From the NCBI RefSeq assembly GCF_015679265.1, contig NZ_CP064942.1, positions 3,576,001-3,640,000 on the forward strand: a stretch of DNA of 64,000 nt, in the 5' to 3' direction. Below are positions 1 through 10,362 of the stretch, piece by piece (within the stretch, counting starts at the first letter, position 1; every line of letters begins with the position of its first letter). A program made the position numbers and the translations under genes. The stretch comes from Pontivivens ytuae (GTDB lineage Bacteria; Pseudomonadota; Alphaproteobacteria; Rhodobacterales; Rhodobacteraceae). The notes under the pieces were generated by a model. The model was not told the DNA's origin. It ran no database searches and saw only the letters and a list, made by a program, of their open reading frames with translations.

Positions 1-451
<451 letters not shown>

Positions 452-473
452 GACTGACGAGGGAGGCCCCCCG

Positions 474-491
474 CCTTCTTCTTTGTCCAAA
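474..491 (+). repeat. Dispersed short repeat, copy 1 (CCTTCTTCTTTGTCCAAA)
   Basis: An 18-base stretch 23 bases after the guaB stop is identical to one at 14467-14484. Both are followed by A/C-T-ACGC-like sequence. The preceding AGGC-CCCCC-GCCT can form a short stem leading into the T-rich part, so this copy could also help terminate guaB. The function is not known. Confidence 0.6.
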
Positions 492-528
492 TACGCGCAT
501 CTCGGGGTCGGGCGCCCGCGCCGCCGTC

Positions 529-1389
529 TCAGTTGCGCATTACCAGGCAGGTCCCTCCGGCGGAGCGGAGCTGGTTGCAGACCGCCAGCGCCTCGGACCG
601 GCTGTCGCGGCCGATCTGGGCGGTGTAGCGCGGCACCGGTGAGCCCGGCGGGCGGGTGCGGACGAAGGCAGGGCTTTCGGTGCCGAGCAGGCCCGGATGC
701 TGGCGCCGCACCCGGTCGTAACTGCGCCGCGCGGCCCCTCGCGTGCGCTGGGCCGCGACCACCACGCCCCACGCGCGCACCGGGGCCGCGAACTCCCGCA
801 GGGTGCGGTTGGCGGCGAGCTCCATGCAGGCCTCACCGAACGGGGTGTCGCCGTCGAGGCTCAGATCCACGCTCTCGGGCGGTTCGTCGCGCCAAGTCTC
901 GGCCGAGTGGCCGGTGATGGAAAAGACGTAGTCCTGCGTCTCGAACGGCAGGCCGCCCTCGCGCGCGATGAAGCGGGCGGCGCGGTCCTCGCCACCATTA
1001 TAGGCGACGGCGGCGAGGCCGATATTGCCGAAGCGCTCGCTCAGCTCCGCCAGATAGGTAGCGGAGGCGTCCAGCGCCTCGACCGGGTTGAAGGGATCCT
1101 CCAGCCCGCGGAGCGCCGCGGTGCCGGGCATGAACTGCGCGATGCCTTGCGCGCCCGCATGGCTGACGGCGGTGGCGTCGAACAGGCTCTCCTTCCAGAT
1201 CAGCCGGGCGAAGAAGGCGGTGTCGAGCGCTGCCGCCTCCGACGCCGTCTCGATCATCCGGCAGGTGTCGGGGATGTAGCTGTCGAGCCGGATGCACTGC
1301 GCCCCGTCGGCGGAGCAGCGCTGGTCCGGCGTCTCTTCGGCGAGCACGGGCAGCGCGAGGAGCAGGATGAGGAGGGTGCGCACAATCAT
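529..1389 (-). CDS. Periplasmic lytic transglycosylase (SLT/goose-lysozyme fold) with SPOR-like tail
   Basis: The predicted 286-residue exported protein probably cleaves peptidoglycan glycan strands. The ATG at 1389 is chosen because it starts a clean signal peptide (MIVRT, hydrophobic core, cut near VLAEE). The frame is open further upstream, but that extension looks like non-coding read-through. The SLT core shows IWKES with the catalytic Glu at residue 67, then GAQGIAQFMPGTA and AVAYNGG, in the family order. The C-terminus (about residues 250-286) has YTAQIGRDSRSEA and a paired-Cys CNQLRSAGGTC, which resembles a SPOR domain that binds denuded glycan at division sites; that part is inferred. 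It is monocistronic and convergent with guaB. Confidence 0.85.
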   Translation of the reverse strand: MIVRTLLILLLALPVLAEETPDQRCSADGAQCIRLDSYIPDTCRMIETASEAAALDTAFFARLIWKESLFDATAVSHAGAQGIAQFMPGTAALRGLEDPFNPVEALDASATYLAELSERFGNIGLAAVAYNGGEDRAARFIAREGGLPFETQDYVFSITGHSAETWRDEPPESVDLSLDGDTPFGEACMELAANRTLREFAAPVRAWGVVVAAQRTRGAARRSYDRVRRQHPGLLGTESPAFVRTRPPGSPVPRYTAQIGRDSRSEALAVCNQLRSAGGTCLVMRN

Positions 1390-1497
1390 GGATGAGAGAG
1401 TAGCACGATCCGGTCGCCGGGCGCGTGACAGTTCCGCGTCCGCTTGCATCCTCCCCCGCCGAAGCTCAAAAGGAGGGCTTGTTTGAGGGAGACGCCC

Positions 1498-1920
1498 ATG
1501 ACCGCACCGCTCGCCATCGCCGTGATCGCCGTCTTCGTGCAGGTGGGGCTCACCTTCTGGGCCATCGTGACGATGGGCCGGCGGCGGCTCGCCTCGCTCA
1601 AGCGGCGGGAGACGCAGATGGGCGACATCGCGCTCGACCCGATGAACTTCGCGCCCGACGTGAGGGCCTGGCAGAACAACGCGCACAACCAGTTCGAGAC
1701 GCCGATCCTGCTCTATGGCGGTGTGGCGCTTGCGGCGGCGCTGGGCGCGGTGAACTGGGGCGTGGCGCTGGGGGCGGCGGGCTATGCGGTCTCGCGCTTG
1801 CTGCACCGGGTGATCCATGTGGGCTCCAACCACCTGCCGACGCGGTTCAACGTGTTCCTGGGCGGGCTGGTGGCGCTGGCCGTGATGTGGCTGTCGCTCG
1901 CTTGGGCGCTGGTGGTGTGA
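1498..1920 (+). CDS. MAPEG-family membrane protein
   Basis: A 140-residue integral membrane protein with about four hydrophobic helices. The MAPEG family includes glutathione transferases and eicosanoid-metabolising enzymes in eukaryotes; the bacterial members are mostly uncharacterised. Supporting features are the N-terminal helix, the polar stretch NNAHNQFETPILLYGG typical of the family, and RVIHVGSNHLPTRF before the last helix. The ATG at 1498 has a good Shine-Dalgarno (GAGGGAG, 6-7 bases upstream). Its stop overlaps the GTG of the next gene (GTGA), so the two are probably translationally coupled. The substrate cannot be deduced. Confidence 0.85.
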   Translation: MTAPLAIAVIAVFVQVGLTFWAIVTMGRRRLASLKRRETQMGDIALDPMNFAPDVRAWQNNAHNQFETPILLYGGVALAAALGAVNWGVALGAAGYAVSRLLHRVIHVGSNHLPTRFNVFLGGLVALAVMWLSLAWALVV

Positions 1921-3089
1921 CCCCCGCCGCGCGCCACGCCGCCGCCATCGAGGTGATCGACGCGATCCGCGCGGGCGCGCGGGCAGAGGCGGCGTTGAAG
2001 GAGTGGGGGCGCAGTCACCGTTTCGCGGGCTCCAAGGACCGGCGGGCGATCCGGGACATCGTCTTCGACGTGCTGCGCTGCTGGTGGTCGACCGCTGCCG
2101 CCGGAGGGGGCGAGGACGGGCGCGCGCGGGTGCTGGGGCTGTTGCGGCTGACGGATGTTCCGGTGGAGAGGGTGTTCAGTGGCGAGGGCCATGCTCCGCT
2201 GCCTCTGACCGATGCGGAGCAGGCGGTTCCGGAATCGCCGAGCACCGGACCGGCTGCCTTCGATCTGCCCGAGAGTGTCCTGTCGATGCTGGAGGCGCGC
2301 TTCGGCGCCGATCTACCCGCGCTCGCCGACGTGATGCGCCACCGCGCGCCGGTCGATCTGCGGGTGAACCTGCTCCGCGCGACGCCTGAAAGCGCCCGGG
2401 CCGCCCTCGCCGAAGACGGGATCGAGGTGGAGCCGGGGCCGCTCAGCGCAACCGCACTGCGCGTGACCGCCGGGACGCGGGGGATCGAGCGGTCGCGGGC
2501 GTACGCGGATGGCCTCGTCGAGTTGCAGGATGCCGCGAGCCAGGCCGTGGCCGATTTCGCCGAGGCGCAGCCGGGTGAGGTCGTGCTCGACTACTGCGCG
2601 GGGGGCGGCGGCAAGGCGCTCGCACTTGCCGCCCGCACGAACGCACAGGTCATCGCCCACGACATCGCACCGCGCCGGATGAAGGATCTGCCGGAGCGGG
2701 CGCGCCGGGCAGGCGCTCAGGTTCGCCTCGCCGAACCGGGAACGCTCGGCGACCTACAGGTCCCGCTCGTTTTCGCCGACGCGCCCTGTTCAGGCAGTGG
2801 CTCGTGGCGGCGCGATCCCGAAGGCAAGATCCGCTTCGACGCCGGTCGCCTTGCCGAACTCAACGCCGCGCAGGACGATGTACTCCGCAATGCGGCCCGC
2901 CACGTCGCCCCCGATGGGCGGCTGGTCTATGCGACGTGCTCGATTCTCCCGGATGAAAACGAGGGGCGCGTTAACGCTTTTCTGTCGGAGGTTGCCGGAT
3001 GGCACTGTTCGCGCAGCCTGTCGTTGTCGCCACTCGACGGAGCGGACGGATTCTTCGCAGCGTGGCTTGAGAAGCGCGATTCGGCCTGA
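1917..3089 (+). CDS. RsmB-like 16S rRNA (cytosine-C5) methyltransferase (NOL1/NOP2/Sun family)
   Basis: A 390-residue SAM-dependent RNA methyltransferase. The start is GTG at 1917, overlapping the preceding stop. Residues 1 to about 60 (AAAIEVIDAI to RDIVFDVLRC) look like a shortened NusB-like RNA-binding segment. The Rossmann core contains VLDYCAGGGGKALAL (SAM site), DIAPRRMKDL, then the two family cysteine motifs: DAPCSGSGSWRRDPE (motif IV) and ATCSILPDENE (motif VI, catalytic Cys). E. coli RsmB, which makes m5C967, is about 430 residues with a complete NusB domain, so this is a compact version. RsmB is the best match, but other family members (RsmF-like) cannot be excluded. Confidence 0.87.
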   Translation: MTPAARHAAAIEVIDAIRAGARAEAALKEWGRSHRFAGSKDRRAIRDIVFDVLRCWWSTAAAGGGEDGRARVLGLLRLTDVPVERVFSGEGHAPLPLTDAEQAVPESPSTGPAAFDLPESVLSMLEARFGADLPALADVMRHRAPVDLRVNLLRATPESARAALAEDGIEVEPGPLSATALRVTAGTRGIERSRAYADGLVELQDAASQAVADFAEAQPGEVVLDYCAGGGGKALALAARTNAQVIAHDIAPRRMKDLPERARRAGAQVRLAEPGTLGDLQVPLVFADAPCSGSGSWRRDPEGKIRFDAGRLAELNAAQDDVLRNAARHVAPDGRLVYATCSILPDENEGRVNAFLSEVAGWHCSRSLSLSPLDGADGFFAAWLEKRDSA

Positions 3090-3130
3090 CAGAGTGGCCG
3101 TCAGTGCCATTCACGCGGGAGCCATCCGTC

Positions 3131-5407
3131 ATGCACTCCGGGATCTCCCGGCCCCTGCCGCGCCCCGGCGGCAGTGCCCTCGACACGATCATCGGCACCG
3201 GTGCGCTCGCGCTGGCGGCGTACGGTGCCTATGAGCAGAATGTCGGCCTCGCGCTGGTGGGGCTCGCCCTGACCGGTGTGGCGGGTCTGCGGATCTGGCA
3301 GACGCGCGGGCAGCGGGTGGGGCTCGGTGGCGACGAGGCGGTCATCGTGACCGACGCGGACGGACAGCTCCTGCAGATCAGCGCCGCGGCACGCAGCCTC
3401 GCCGGACCCGGCGGGCGGCTGGAGGAATTGCTGAACGACCGGGCCGAGACGCCCGCGAGCCTGATCTACCGCCTCGCCCGTGAAGCGCGGGAGACCGGCG
3501 GTGCCACCGCCTTCGTCACGCTGGCGGGGCAGGGGAGCCGGCATCTGCTCTCCGTCCGTCCCCTGGGCGATGAGCGGCTGAGCTGGAGCGTTCTGCCGCT
3601 GCCCACCATGGTCGACAGCGATCAGACGCTACCCGATGCGGGCTTCGGCCAGATGCGGATCGACGAGACGGGCGCCGTGGTCGCCGCGAACGCGCAGGTG
3701 CGGCGCTGGGCCGGGCGGCGGGTGGCGCGCGATGCGGACGTTGTGAACGACTTGCCGATGCGCGCGGGCAGCATCCACCGCCTGCGCGCCGATCCGTCCA
3801 TGCTGGTGCGCGCCCAACTCGCCGACCCCGATGTGCACGGGGTGCGCGACGTCTTCCTCTACCCCGTGGCCGATGCGGAGCTGGCAGCGGCCAATCCCGA
3901 CCAGTTCCTCGCCCAGCTTCCCATCGCGCTCGCGCGCATCGATGTGGAGGGCCGGGTCATCATCGCCAATGCGGCGGCGCAGGGCCTCGTTGGGCGGCAG
4001 ATGGAGCCCGGCGCGCGGCTCGCCGATCTGATGGAGGGCCTGGCGCAGCCTGTCGCCCAGCGGATCCGCGAGGTCGCGGCGACCCGCCGTCCGGCGCGGC
4101 CCGAGGTCTCCCGCATCCTCGACGGTGATATCGAGCGGTTCCTGCAGGTGTCGTTCTCGCCGATCGAGGTGGCAGGCGACTTCTCCCTCCTCGTGGTGAT
4201 GAGCGACGCGACGGAGCTCAAGACGCTCGAGGCGCAGTTCGTGCAGAGCCAGAAGATGCAGGCGGTCGGTCAGCTCGCGGGTGGTGTGGCGCACGACTTC
4301 AACAACCTGCTGACGGCGCTCTCCGGCCACTGCGACCTCCTGCTACTGCGCCACGCGCCGGGGGATCGCGATTACTCGGATCTCATCCAGATCCGCCAGA
4401 ACGCGGACCGGGCGGCGGCGCTGGTGGGCCAGCTCCTCGCCTTCTCCCGCAAGCAGACCTTGCAGCCGAAGGTGCTGCATCTGGCGGACGTGCTCGGCGA
4501 CCTCTCCCACCTGCTCAACCGGCTGCTGGGGGAGAAGGTGACGCTGCGCCTCGACTACCGGGAGGATCTGCCCGCCGTCCGCGTCGACCTCAGGCAGTTC
4601 GAGCAGGTCATCATGAACCTCGTCGTGAATGCTCGCGACGCCATGCCCGACGGCGGCGAGGTCTCGCTCCACGCCCGCTACGAGCATCTGGCCGATGAGC
4701 TCAAGCGCGACCGTGCCACCATCACCCCGGGCGACTGGGTGGTAATCGAGGTGAGTGATACCGGCGTCGGCATCCCGGAATGGCGCCTCGACAAGATCTT
4801 CGACCCGTTCTTCACCACGAAGCGGGTGGGCGAGGGGACGGGCCTCGGCCTCTCCACCGCTTACGGCATCGTCAAGCAGACGGGCGGGTTCATCTTCGTC
4901 GACAGCATCGTGGGGGAGGGGACGACGTTCTCCATCTACCTGCCACGCTTCGTGCCGGGACCCGGCGAGCAGCCGCGTCTGCTGGAGGGCGACAAGCGCT
5001 CCGGCGAGCCGGGCGACGCGACGGGCAGCGGCACCGTGCTGCTGGTCGAGGACGAGGCGCCCGTGCGCGCCTTCGCCGCCCGCGCCCTCAAGCTGCGCGG
5101 CTACCACGTGCTGGAGGCCGCAAGCGGGGAGGAGGCGTTGGAGCTGCTGGCCGAAAAGCCCGCCGTCGACATCTTCGTCTCCGACGTCATCATGCCCGGT
5201 CTCGACGGGCCGAGCTGGGTGGCTCAGGCGCGCGAGGCCTATCCGGACGTGCAGGTCATCTTCGTCTCCGGCTACGCGGAGGACATGTTCCGCGACGGCA
5301 TGGACCTGATGCCCAACAGCAGCTTCCTCGCCAAACCCTTCTCGCTCAACGACCTGACGCTGAGGGTGAAGGAGCGGCTGGAGCTCGGTCGTCAGGCCCC
5401 TTCGTAG
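3131..5407 (+). CDS. cckA: Hybrid sensor histidine kinase CckA
   Basis: A 758-residue hybrid kinase that should start the CckA-ChpT-CtrA phosphorelay, which in Rhodobacterales controls motility, quorum-linked genes and gene transfer agents. Two hydrophobic helices lie in residues ~15-55, followed by PAS-like regions. The HisKA motif [21 protein letters not shown] has the phospho-accepting His at residue 388. The HATPase part shows N-box [11 protein letters not shown]1 SDTGVGIP and G2 [10 protein letters not shown]-terminal receiver has its acceptor Asp at about 685 in [12 protein letters not shown]. The [10 protein letters not shown] signature and domain order are characteristic of CckA. ATG 3131 is chosen over an upstream in-frame GTG at 3104 because GGGAG sits 9 bases before it. 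The stop overlaps the convergent gene by 16 bases. Confidence 0.92.
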   Translation: MHSGISRPLPRPGGSALDTIIGTGALALAAYGAYEQNVGLALVGLALTGVAGLRIWQTRGQRVGLGGDEAVIVTDADGQLLQISAAARSLAGPGGRLEELLNDRAETPASLIYRLAREARETGGATAFVTLAGQGSRHLLSVRPLGDERLSWSVLPLPTMVDSDQTLPDAGFGQMRIDETGAVVAANAQVRRWAGRRVARDADVVNDLPMRAGSIHRLRADPSMLVRAQLADPDVHGVRDVFLYPVADAELAAANPDQFLAQLPIALARIDVEGRVIIANAAAQGLVGRQMEPGARLADLMEGLAQPVAQRIREVAATRRPARPEVSRILDGDIERFLQVSFSPIEVAGDFSLLVVMSDATELKTLEAQFVQSQKMQAVGQLAGGVAHDFNNLLTALSGHCDLLLLRHAPGDRDYSDLIQIRQNADRAAALVGQLLAFSRKQTLQPKVLHLADVLGDLSHLLNRLLGEKVTLRLDYREDLPAVRVDLRQFEQVIMNLVVNARDAMPDGGEVSLHARYEHLADELKRDRATITPGDWVVIEVSDTGVGIPEWRLDKIFDPFFTTKRVGEGTGLGLSTAYGIVKQTGGFIFVDSIVGEGTTFSIYLPRFVPGPGEQPRLLEGDKRSGEPGDATGSGTVLLVEDEAPVRAFAARALKLRGYHVLEAASGEEALELLAEKPAVDIFVSDVIMPGLDGPSWVAQAREAYPDVQVIFVSGYAEDMFRDGMDLMPNSSFLAKPFSLNDLTLRVKERLELGRQAPS

Positions 5408-5982
5408 AGCTCGAAATCCGGCGCCATCTCCAGCTCCAGCCGGCGGCGCAGGTCGGGCGAGAGCTCCAGCGGCAGGCTGGGTGAGACGTTCTCCTGCGCC
5501 GGGGCGACGGTGCAGCCGAAGCGGTCGGACAGAAAGTCGAGGAGCACCTTGGGCCGGTCGTAGCGCATCAGGTGCGTGATCCCGCGGCCCGACGGGGTCG
5601 GCTCCAGAAAACGGGACGGCCGCCCCACACGGGCGAAGACGGGCGGGTCATTCGACAGATACGCCTCCACGAACGCATCGAAGCTGATCGCCGCCGTCGA
5701 GCGCGGCGTGCCCAGGAGCACCGGCCGCGTGCGGTAGCGATACCAGCTTCCCAGCCACTCCACCGGTTCGCGGATCACGGCGAGCGTCTCGATATCTTCG
5801 AAGCCGGAGGCGTTGAGCATCGGCCGGATGTCCCGCTCGAAGCGCCGGAGCCGCATGTGCTTGAATTTCGGATCGCCCGTCATCGCGATGTCGGCCCGCG
5901 GGGCCAGCACGCTTTCCAACGCCGTCGTCCCGGTCTTGGGCAGGGCCAGCACGGCGAGGCGTGCGCGGAAGGAGACGATCAT
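5392..5982 (-). CDS. Small sulfotransferase-like P-loop protein
   Basis: A 196-residue protein with an N-terminal 5'-phosphosulfate-type loop ([15 protein letters not shown]) near residues 12-25, and a conserved-looking [16 protein letters not shown] segment that corresponds to the 3'-phosphate-binding strand and helix of PAPS-dependent sulfotransferases. It is shorter than typical members (~250-300 residues), so the acceptor-binding half is reduced. No signal peptide is visible. The gene lies between cckA (convergent, 16-base overlap) and recA (divergent). The sulfated substrate, if any, is unknown, and the family call rests on these two motifs. Confidence 0.65.
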   Translation of the reverse strand: MIVSFRARLAVLALPKTGTTALESVLAPRADIAMTGDPKFKHMRLRRFERDIRPMLNASGFEDIETLAVIREPVEWLGSWYRYRTRPVLLGTPRSTAAISFDAFVEAYLSNDPPVFARVGRPSRFLEPTPSGRGITHLMRYDRPKVLLDFLSDRFGCTVAPAQENVSPSLPLELSPDLRRRLELEMAPDFELYEGA

Positions 5983-6075
5983 CGGCGGGTTCTTTGCATC
6001 CTATCAAGGCGTTCGACGGTTTTACCGTTTCTCAACCTTCATGGCAGCAATTTTATCCGCACAGATCCGTTTCTC

Positions 6076-6104
6076 TTGTTCGCGATGTGTTCTGGTGCTA
6101 GCGT
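6076..6104 (+). promoter_or_regulatory. Probable recA promoter (-35 TTGTTC, -10 TAGCGT)
   Basis: TTGTTC at 6076-6081 and TAGCGT at 6099-6104 are separated by 17 bases, a reasonable sigma-70-type spacing. SOS box 1 overlaps the -35 hexamer and spacer, and SOS box 2 starts three bases after the -10. LexA bound here would block RNA polymerase. The hexamers are imperfect; the assignment is supported mainly by the operator positions. Confidence 0.5.
6078..6092 (+). promoter_or_regulatory. LexA (SOS) box 1, GTTC-N7-GTTC
   Basis: GTTC at 6078-6081, seven bases, GTTC at 6089-6092. This direct-repeat form is the established alphaproteobacterial LexA operator, including that of Rhodobacter recA. It lies 83 bases before the recA start codon, over the proposed -35 region. 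Confidence 0.85.
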
Positions 6105-6106
6105 TC

Positions 6107-6121
6107 GAACAAGAGGTGAAC
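6107..6121 (-). promoter_or_regulatory. LexA (SOS) box 2, opposite orientation (GAAC-N7-GAAC)
   Basis: GAAC at 6107-6110, seven bases, GAAC at 6118-6121: the exact reverse-complement form of the GTTC-N7-GTTC operator. It lies just after the proposed -10. The two boxes are separated by 14 bases and form a large inverted pair around the promoter. Confidence 0.7.
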
Positions 6122-6174
6122 ACACCCGCCGATTGCCGCCCCTTGGCAAACGTGACATGAAGAGGATGAGAGCA

Positions 6175-7245
6175 ATGGCAGACGCCGTTCTGAAACTGGA
6201 CGAGAGACGCGGAATGGACAAGCAGAAGGCGCTGGATTCGGCGCTGGCGCAGATCGAGCGGAGCTTCGGCAAGGGCTCCATCATGAAGCTCGGTCAGCGC
6301 GACGCGGTCATGGATATCGAGGCGATTCCGACAGGCAGCCTGGGGCTGGACATCGCGCTCGGCATCGGTGGCCTGCCGAAAGGGCGGATCATCGAGATCT
6401 ACGGCCCTGAATCCTCCGGTAAAACCACGCTGGCCCTCCATGTCGTGGCCGAGGAGCAGAAGCGCGGCGGTGTGTGCGCTTTCGTCGACGCGGAGCACGC
6501 GCTCGACCCGTCCTATGCCCGCAAGCTGGGCGTCGATCTCGACGAGCTCCTGATCTCCCAGCCCGATGCGGGTGAGCAGGCGCTGGAGATCACGGACACG
6601 CTGGTGCGCTCCGGCGCGGTCTCGGTCGTTGTGGTCGACTCGGTTGCGGCCCTGACGCCCAAAAGCGAGCTCGAAGGCGACATGGGCGACAGCAATGTCG
6701 GCGTGCAGGCCCGCCTGATGAGCCAGGCGATGCGGAAGCTCACTGGCTCCATCAGTCGCTCGAAGTGCATGGTGATCTTCATCAACCAGATCCGCATGAA
6801 GATCGGCGTGATGTTCGGCTCGCCCGAGACGACGACGGGTGGCAACGCGCTGAAATTCTACTCCTCCGTCCGCCTCGACATCCGTCGCATCGGCGCGATC
6901 AAGGACCGCGACGAGGTCGTGGGCAACCAGACCCGCGTGAAGGTGGTGAAGAACAAGGTCGCCCCGCCGTTTAAGCAGGTCGAGTTCGACATCATGTATG
7001 GCGAGGGCGTCTCGAAGACGGGTGAGCTGCTCGACCTCGGCGTGAAGGCCGGTGTTGTAGACAAGTCCGGCTCCTGGTTCTCCTATGGGGATGAGCGGAT
7101 CGGGCAGGGGCGCGAGAACGCCAAGCAGTTCCTGAAGGATAATCCGAACATCGCCATCGCGATCGAGGACAAGATCCGCGCGGCCCACGGGCTCGACTTC
7201 GACATGGCGCCGGACGACCCAGACGCGGATGTCGTGGACGACTGA
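6175..7245 (+). CDS. recA: Recombinase RecA
   Basis: A 356-residue RecA: an ATP-dependent strand-exchange protein and co-protease for LexA. The start at 6175 gives the usual N-terminus (MADAVLK) and is preceded by AGGATGAG. The Walker A motif GPESSGKT is at residues 77-84, followed by VDAEHALDP, the L1 region [19 protein letters not shown]2-adjacent [13 protein letters not shown] and [19 protein letters not shown], and the acidic C-terminal tail. The length is normal. It is transcribed alone, controlled by two SOS boxes upstream and closed by a strong terminator at 7266. Confidence 0.98.
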   Translation: MADAVLKLDERRGMDKQKALDSALAQIERSFGKGSIMKLGQRDAVMDIEAIPTGSLGLDIALGIGGLPKGRIIEIYGPESSGKTTLALHVVAEEQKRGGVCAFVDAEHALDPSYARKLGVDLDELLISQPDAGEQALEITDTLVRSGAVSVVVVDSVAALTPKSELEGDMGDSNVGVQARLMSQAMRKLTGSISRSKCMVIFINQIRMKIGVMFGSPETTTGGNALKFYSSVRLDIRRIGAIKDRDEVVGNQTRVKVVKNKVAPPFKQVEFDIMYGEGVSKTGELLDLGVKAGVVDKSGSWFSYGDERIGQGRENAKQFLKDNPNIAIAIEDKIRAAHGLDFDMAPDDPDADVVDD

Positions 7246-7265
7246 TCCTCCGGACAATCGGATGC

Positions 7266-7299
7266 GGGGCCGTTCCTTCGGGAGCGGCCCCAAATTTTT
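7266..7299 (+). terminator. Rho-independent terminator of recA
   Basis: The stem GGGGCCGTTCC (7266-7276) pairs with GGAGCGGCCCC (7281-7291) through one G-U pair, with a TTCG tetraloop, followed by AAATTTTT. It begins about 20 bases after the recA stop. Confidence 0.88.
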
Positions 7300-7340
7300 G
7301 TGGATGAAAAATTTGCAGCAAAAATCTTCCTGGGAAGATT
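7291..7340 (+). repeat. Two further A/T-rich hairpins (Rhodobacteraceae-type intergenic repeat)
   Basis: CAAATTTTT (7291-7299) pairs perfectly with AAAAATTTG (7307-7315) around a GTGGATG loop. Immediately after it, AATCTTCC (7323-7330) pairs with GGAAGATT (7333-7340). A closely similar element, with AATCTTC, GGATGAA and GAAGATT, occurs at 61044-61065. They sit between the recA terminator and the alaS leader. Confidence 0.65.
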
Positions 7341-7426
7341 CTTGCGCAACACCGCTGGCAGTGGACAGCGCTCCGGGGCGGGGATAGTCAGAGCAGACAC
7401 AGCTTGAAGCTCAAGAAGAGACCCCG

Positions 7427-10081
7427 ATGGCCAGCCTGAACGACATCCGCACGACCTTCCTCGACTACTTCGTGAAGAACGGTCACACCGCGGTCGAGAG
7501 CGCCCCGCTGGTCCCCCGCAACGACCCGACGCTGCTCTTCACCAATGCGGGCATGGTGCCGTTCAAGAACCTCTTCACCGGGGTGGAGACGCGCGACTAC
7601 ACCCGCGCGGCGAGCTCCCAGAAATGCGTGCGGGCCGGCGGCAAGCACAACGATCTCGACAATGTGGGTTACACCGCGAGGCACCATACGTTCTTCGAGA
7701 TGCTCGGCAACTTCTCTTTCGGCGACTACTTCAAGTCCGACGCGATCCCCTTCGCCTGGGATCTCGTGACCAAGGAGTTCGGACTGCCCAAGGACAAGCT
7801 CCTCGTCACCATCTACCACGACGATGACGAGGCGGCGGAGATCTGGAAGAAGCATGCGGGCCTGCCCGACGAGCGGATCATCCGCATCGCGACCGCTGAC
7901 AACTTCTGGACCATGGGCGATACGGGGCCGTGCGGCCCGTGCTCCGAGATCTTCTTCGACCACGGGCCGGAGATTCCGGGCGGTCCGCCGGGCTCCCCGG
8001 ACGAGGACGGCGACCGGTTCATCGAGATCTGGAACCTCGTCTTCATGCAGTTCGAGCAGTTCGCGGATGGCCGGCGGGAGAACCTGCCCAAGCCTTCCAT
8101 CGACACCGGCATGGGGCTGGAGCGGATCGGCGCGATCCTGCAGGGCAAGCACGACAATTACGACACCGACCTGATGCGTGACCTGATTGAGGCATCGGCG
8201 AATGCGTCCAGCACCGACCCGGACGGGCCGGGCAACATCCACCACCGGGTGATCGCGGACCATCTGCGCTCGACGTCCTTCCTAATCGCGGACGGGGTGC
8301 TGCCCTCGAACGAGGGGCGCGGCTACGTGCTGCGCCGGATCATGCGGCGCGCGATGCGGCACGCGCATCTGCTCGGCACGCAAGACCCGCTGATGCACCG
8401 GCTGGTGCCCGCGCTGGTCCGGCAGATGGGCGGCCATTTCGCGGAGCTCGGTCGGGCGCAGGCCCTGATCGAGGAGACGCTGAAGGGGGAGGAGGTGAAG
8501 TTTCGCCAGACCCTCGACCGCGGTTTGCGGCTCCTCGACGACGAGCTCGCCAAGCTGCCCGACGGCGCAACGCTGCCCGGCGAGACCGCGTTCCGCCTCT
8601 ACGACACCTACGGCTTCCCGCTCGACCTCACGCAGGACGCACTGCGCGAGCAGGGGCGCTCGGTGGACGTCGCAGGCTTCGACGCCGCCATGGCCGAGCA
8701 GAAGGCGAAGGCGCGCGCGGCCTGGGCGGGCTCCGGTGAGGCGGCGGACGAGAGCGTGTGGTTCGACATCGCCGACGCCCACGGCTCGACGGAGTTCCTG
8801 GGCTACGAGACCGAGGCGGCGGAGGGCGAGATCCTCGCCATCGTGAAGGGCGGCGACCGGGTGAACACTGCGTCCAAGGGCGACCGCGTGCAGATCGTGC
8901 TGAACCAGACGCCGTTCTATGCCGAGAGCGGCGGCCAGGTCGGCGATACCGGCACGCTGAAGACGGAAGGCGGCACGGCGCGCATCACCGACACGAAGAA
9001 GAAGGCCGGGGTTTTCGTCCACATCGCGGAAGTCACGGAGGGCCAGATCGCGCCTGGCGCCGCAGCCGAGCTGGAGGTGGACCACGCCCGCCGCACCGCG
9101 ATCCGCGCCAACCACTCCGCAACGCACCTCCTGCACGAGGCGCTGCGCGAGCGGCTGGGCGATCACGTCGCGCAGCGCGGGTCGCTGAACGCCGACGACC
9201 GGCTGCGCTTCGACTTCTCGCATCAGAAGGGGATGAGCCTGGAGGAGATCGGCGCCATCGAGCGCGACGTGAACGACTACATCCGCCAGAACACGGCTGT
9301 GACCACCCGGATCATGGCCCCCGACGATGCGCGGGACCTCGGCGCGCAGGCGCTCTTCGGCGAGAAGTACGGCGATGAAGTGCGGGTGGTCTCGATGGGC
9401 CGTGCGCCGACGGGGAAGGGCAGCGATGGGGAGACCTACTCCATCGAGCTCTGCGGCGGCACCCATGTGAAGCAGACCGGCGATATCGGCCTCTTCGTCG
9501 TCGTGGGCGAAAGCGCCTCGGCCTCCGGCATCCGGCGGATCGAGGCGCTGACCGGGGAGGCGGCGCGGACCTATCTCGCCGAGCAGGACCGCACGGTCGC
9601 GGAGATCGCACTCGCCATGAAGGCGCAACGCGGCGAGGTGGTGGACCGGGTGAAGGCGCTGATGGACGAGCGCCGCGCGCTGGAGCGGGAGGTCGCCGAG
9701 CTTCGCCGTCAGCTGGCCATGGGCGGCGGTGGTGCGTCCGAAGAGGAGGCGCGCGAGGTGAACGGGGTCAAGTTCCTCGGCCGCGCTCTCACCGGTGTGT
9801 CCGGCAAGGACCTGCGCGGGCTGATCGACGAGCAGAAGGCGCGGCTCGGCTCCGGTGTGGTGCTCTTGATTGCCGACACGGGCGGCAAGGCAGCAGTGGC
9901 CGCGGGTGTGACCGAGGATCTGACCGACCGGATCAGCGCGGTGGACATCGTGAAGGCCGCGGCTGCGGAGCTCGGCGGCAAGGGTGGAGGCGGCCGGCCC
10001 GACATGGCGCAGGCGGGCGGTGCGGACGCCTCGAAGGCGGCCGAAGCGATCGCCGCGGCGGAGAAGGTGGTGGCGGCATGA
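7427..10081 (+). CDS. alaS: Alanine--tRNA ligase
   Basis: An 884-residue class II synthetase that charges tRNA-Ala and edits mischarged Ser/Gly. The N-terminal catalytic core contains [19 protein letters not shown] (motif 2 region) and [11 protein letters not shown] (motif 3 region). The editing domain carries the zinc-type motifs [11 protein letters not shown] (HxxxH, residues ~565) and [11 protein letters not shown]. The C-terminal part has a predicted coiled coil ([15 protein letters not shown]) and a Gly-rich C-Ala end ([16 protein letters not shown]). The length matches the family. Its TGA overlaps the ATG of the next gene (ATGA). Confidence 0.98.
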   Translation: MASLNDIRTTFLDYFVKNGHTAVESAPLVPRNDPTLLFTNAGMVPFKNLFTGVETRDYTRAASSQKCVRAGGKHNDLDNVGYTARHHTFFEMLGNFSFGDYFKSDAIPFAWDLVTKEFGLPKDKLLVTIYHDDDEAAEIWKKHAGLPDERIIRIATADNFWTMGDTGPCGPCSEIFFDHGPEIPGGPPGSPDEDGDRFIEIWNLVFMQFEQFADGRRENLPKPSIDTGMGLERIGAILQGKHDNYDTDLMRDLIEASANASSTDPDGPGNIHHRVIADHLRSTSFLIADGVLPSNEGRGYVLRRIMRRAMRHAHLLGTQDPLMHRLVPALVRQMGGHFAELGRAQALIEETLKGEEVKFRQTLDRGLRLLDDELAKLPDGATLPGETAFRLYDTYGFPLDLTQDALREQGRSVDVAGFDAAMAEQKAKARAAWAGSGEAADESVWFDIADAHGSTEFLGYETEAAEGEILAIVKGGDRVNTASKGDRVQIVLNQTPFYAESGGQVGDTGTLKTEGGTARITDTKKKAGVFVHIAEVTEGQIAPGAAAELEVDHARRTAIRANHSATHLLHEALRERLGDHVAQRGSLNADDRLRFDFSHQKGMSLEEIGAIERDVNDYIRQNTAVTTRIMAPDDARDLGAQALFGEKYGDEVRVVSMGRAPTGKGSDGETYSIELCGGTHVKQTGDIGLFVVVGESASASGIRRIEALTGEAARTYLAEQDRTVAEIALAMKAQRGEVVDRVKALMDERRALEREVAELRRQLAMGGGGASEEEAREVNGVKFLGRALTGVSGKDLRGLIDEQKARLGSGVVLLIADTGGKAAVAAGVTEDLTDRISAVDIVKAAAAELGGKGGGGRPDMAQAGGADASKAAEAIAAAEKVVAA

Positions 10082-10362
10082 GCGCCTATGTCATCGCCCG
10101 CATCCGCGTGACCGACCCGGAAGGCTACACGAAGTACGCCGCACAAACCGTTGCGTTGGCGGAGAAATTCGGTGGCGAGTTTCTCGTGAAGGGCGGCCCG
10201 ATGATCCAGAAAGAGGGCTCCGGCCCCGACCGCCACGTGGTCATCCGGTTCCCGTCCGTTGCCGACGCTGAACGCTTCTACGGTTCCGACGAATACGCGA
10301 AGATCCTGCCGATCGCGCTCGCGGCCTCCGAACGGGACCTGGTGATCGTCGAAGGCGTCTAG
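10078..10362 (+). CDS. DUF1330 domain protein
   Basis: A 94-residue soluble protein with the ferredoxin-like dimeric alpha-beta fold expected of DUF1330: an N-terminal [19 protein letters not shown] strand-helix, a central [18 protein letters not shown] and a C-terminal RDLVIVEGV. The biochemical role of the family is not established. It is translationally coupled to alaS by a 4-base overlap, so it is expressed with it, although no functional link is known. Its TAG overlaps the TAG of the convergent lipoprotein gene by three bases. Confidence 0.88.
   Translation: MSAYVIARIRVTDPEGYTKYAAQTVALAEKFGGEFLVKGGPMIQKEGSGPDRHVVIRFPSVADAERFYGSDEYAKILPIALAASERDLVIVEGV

Noticed and set aside
5572..6174. 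A 200-codon N-terminal extension of recA in the same frame.
   Set aside because: It would run antisense through the sulfotransferase-like gene and across both SOS boxes. The normal RecA N-terminus and Shine-Dalgarno are at 6175.
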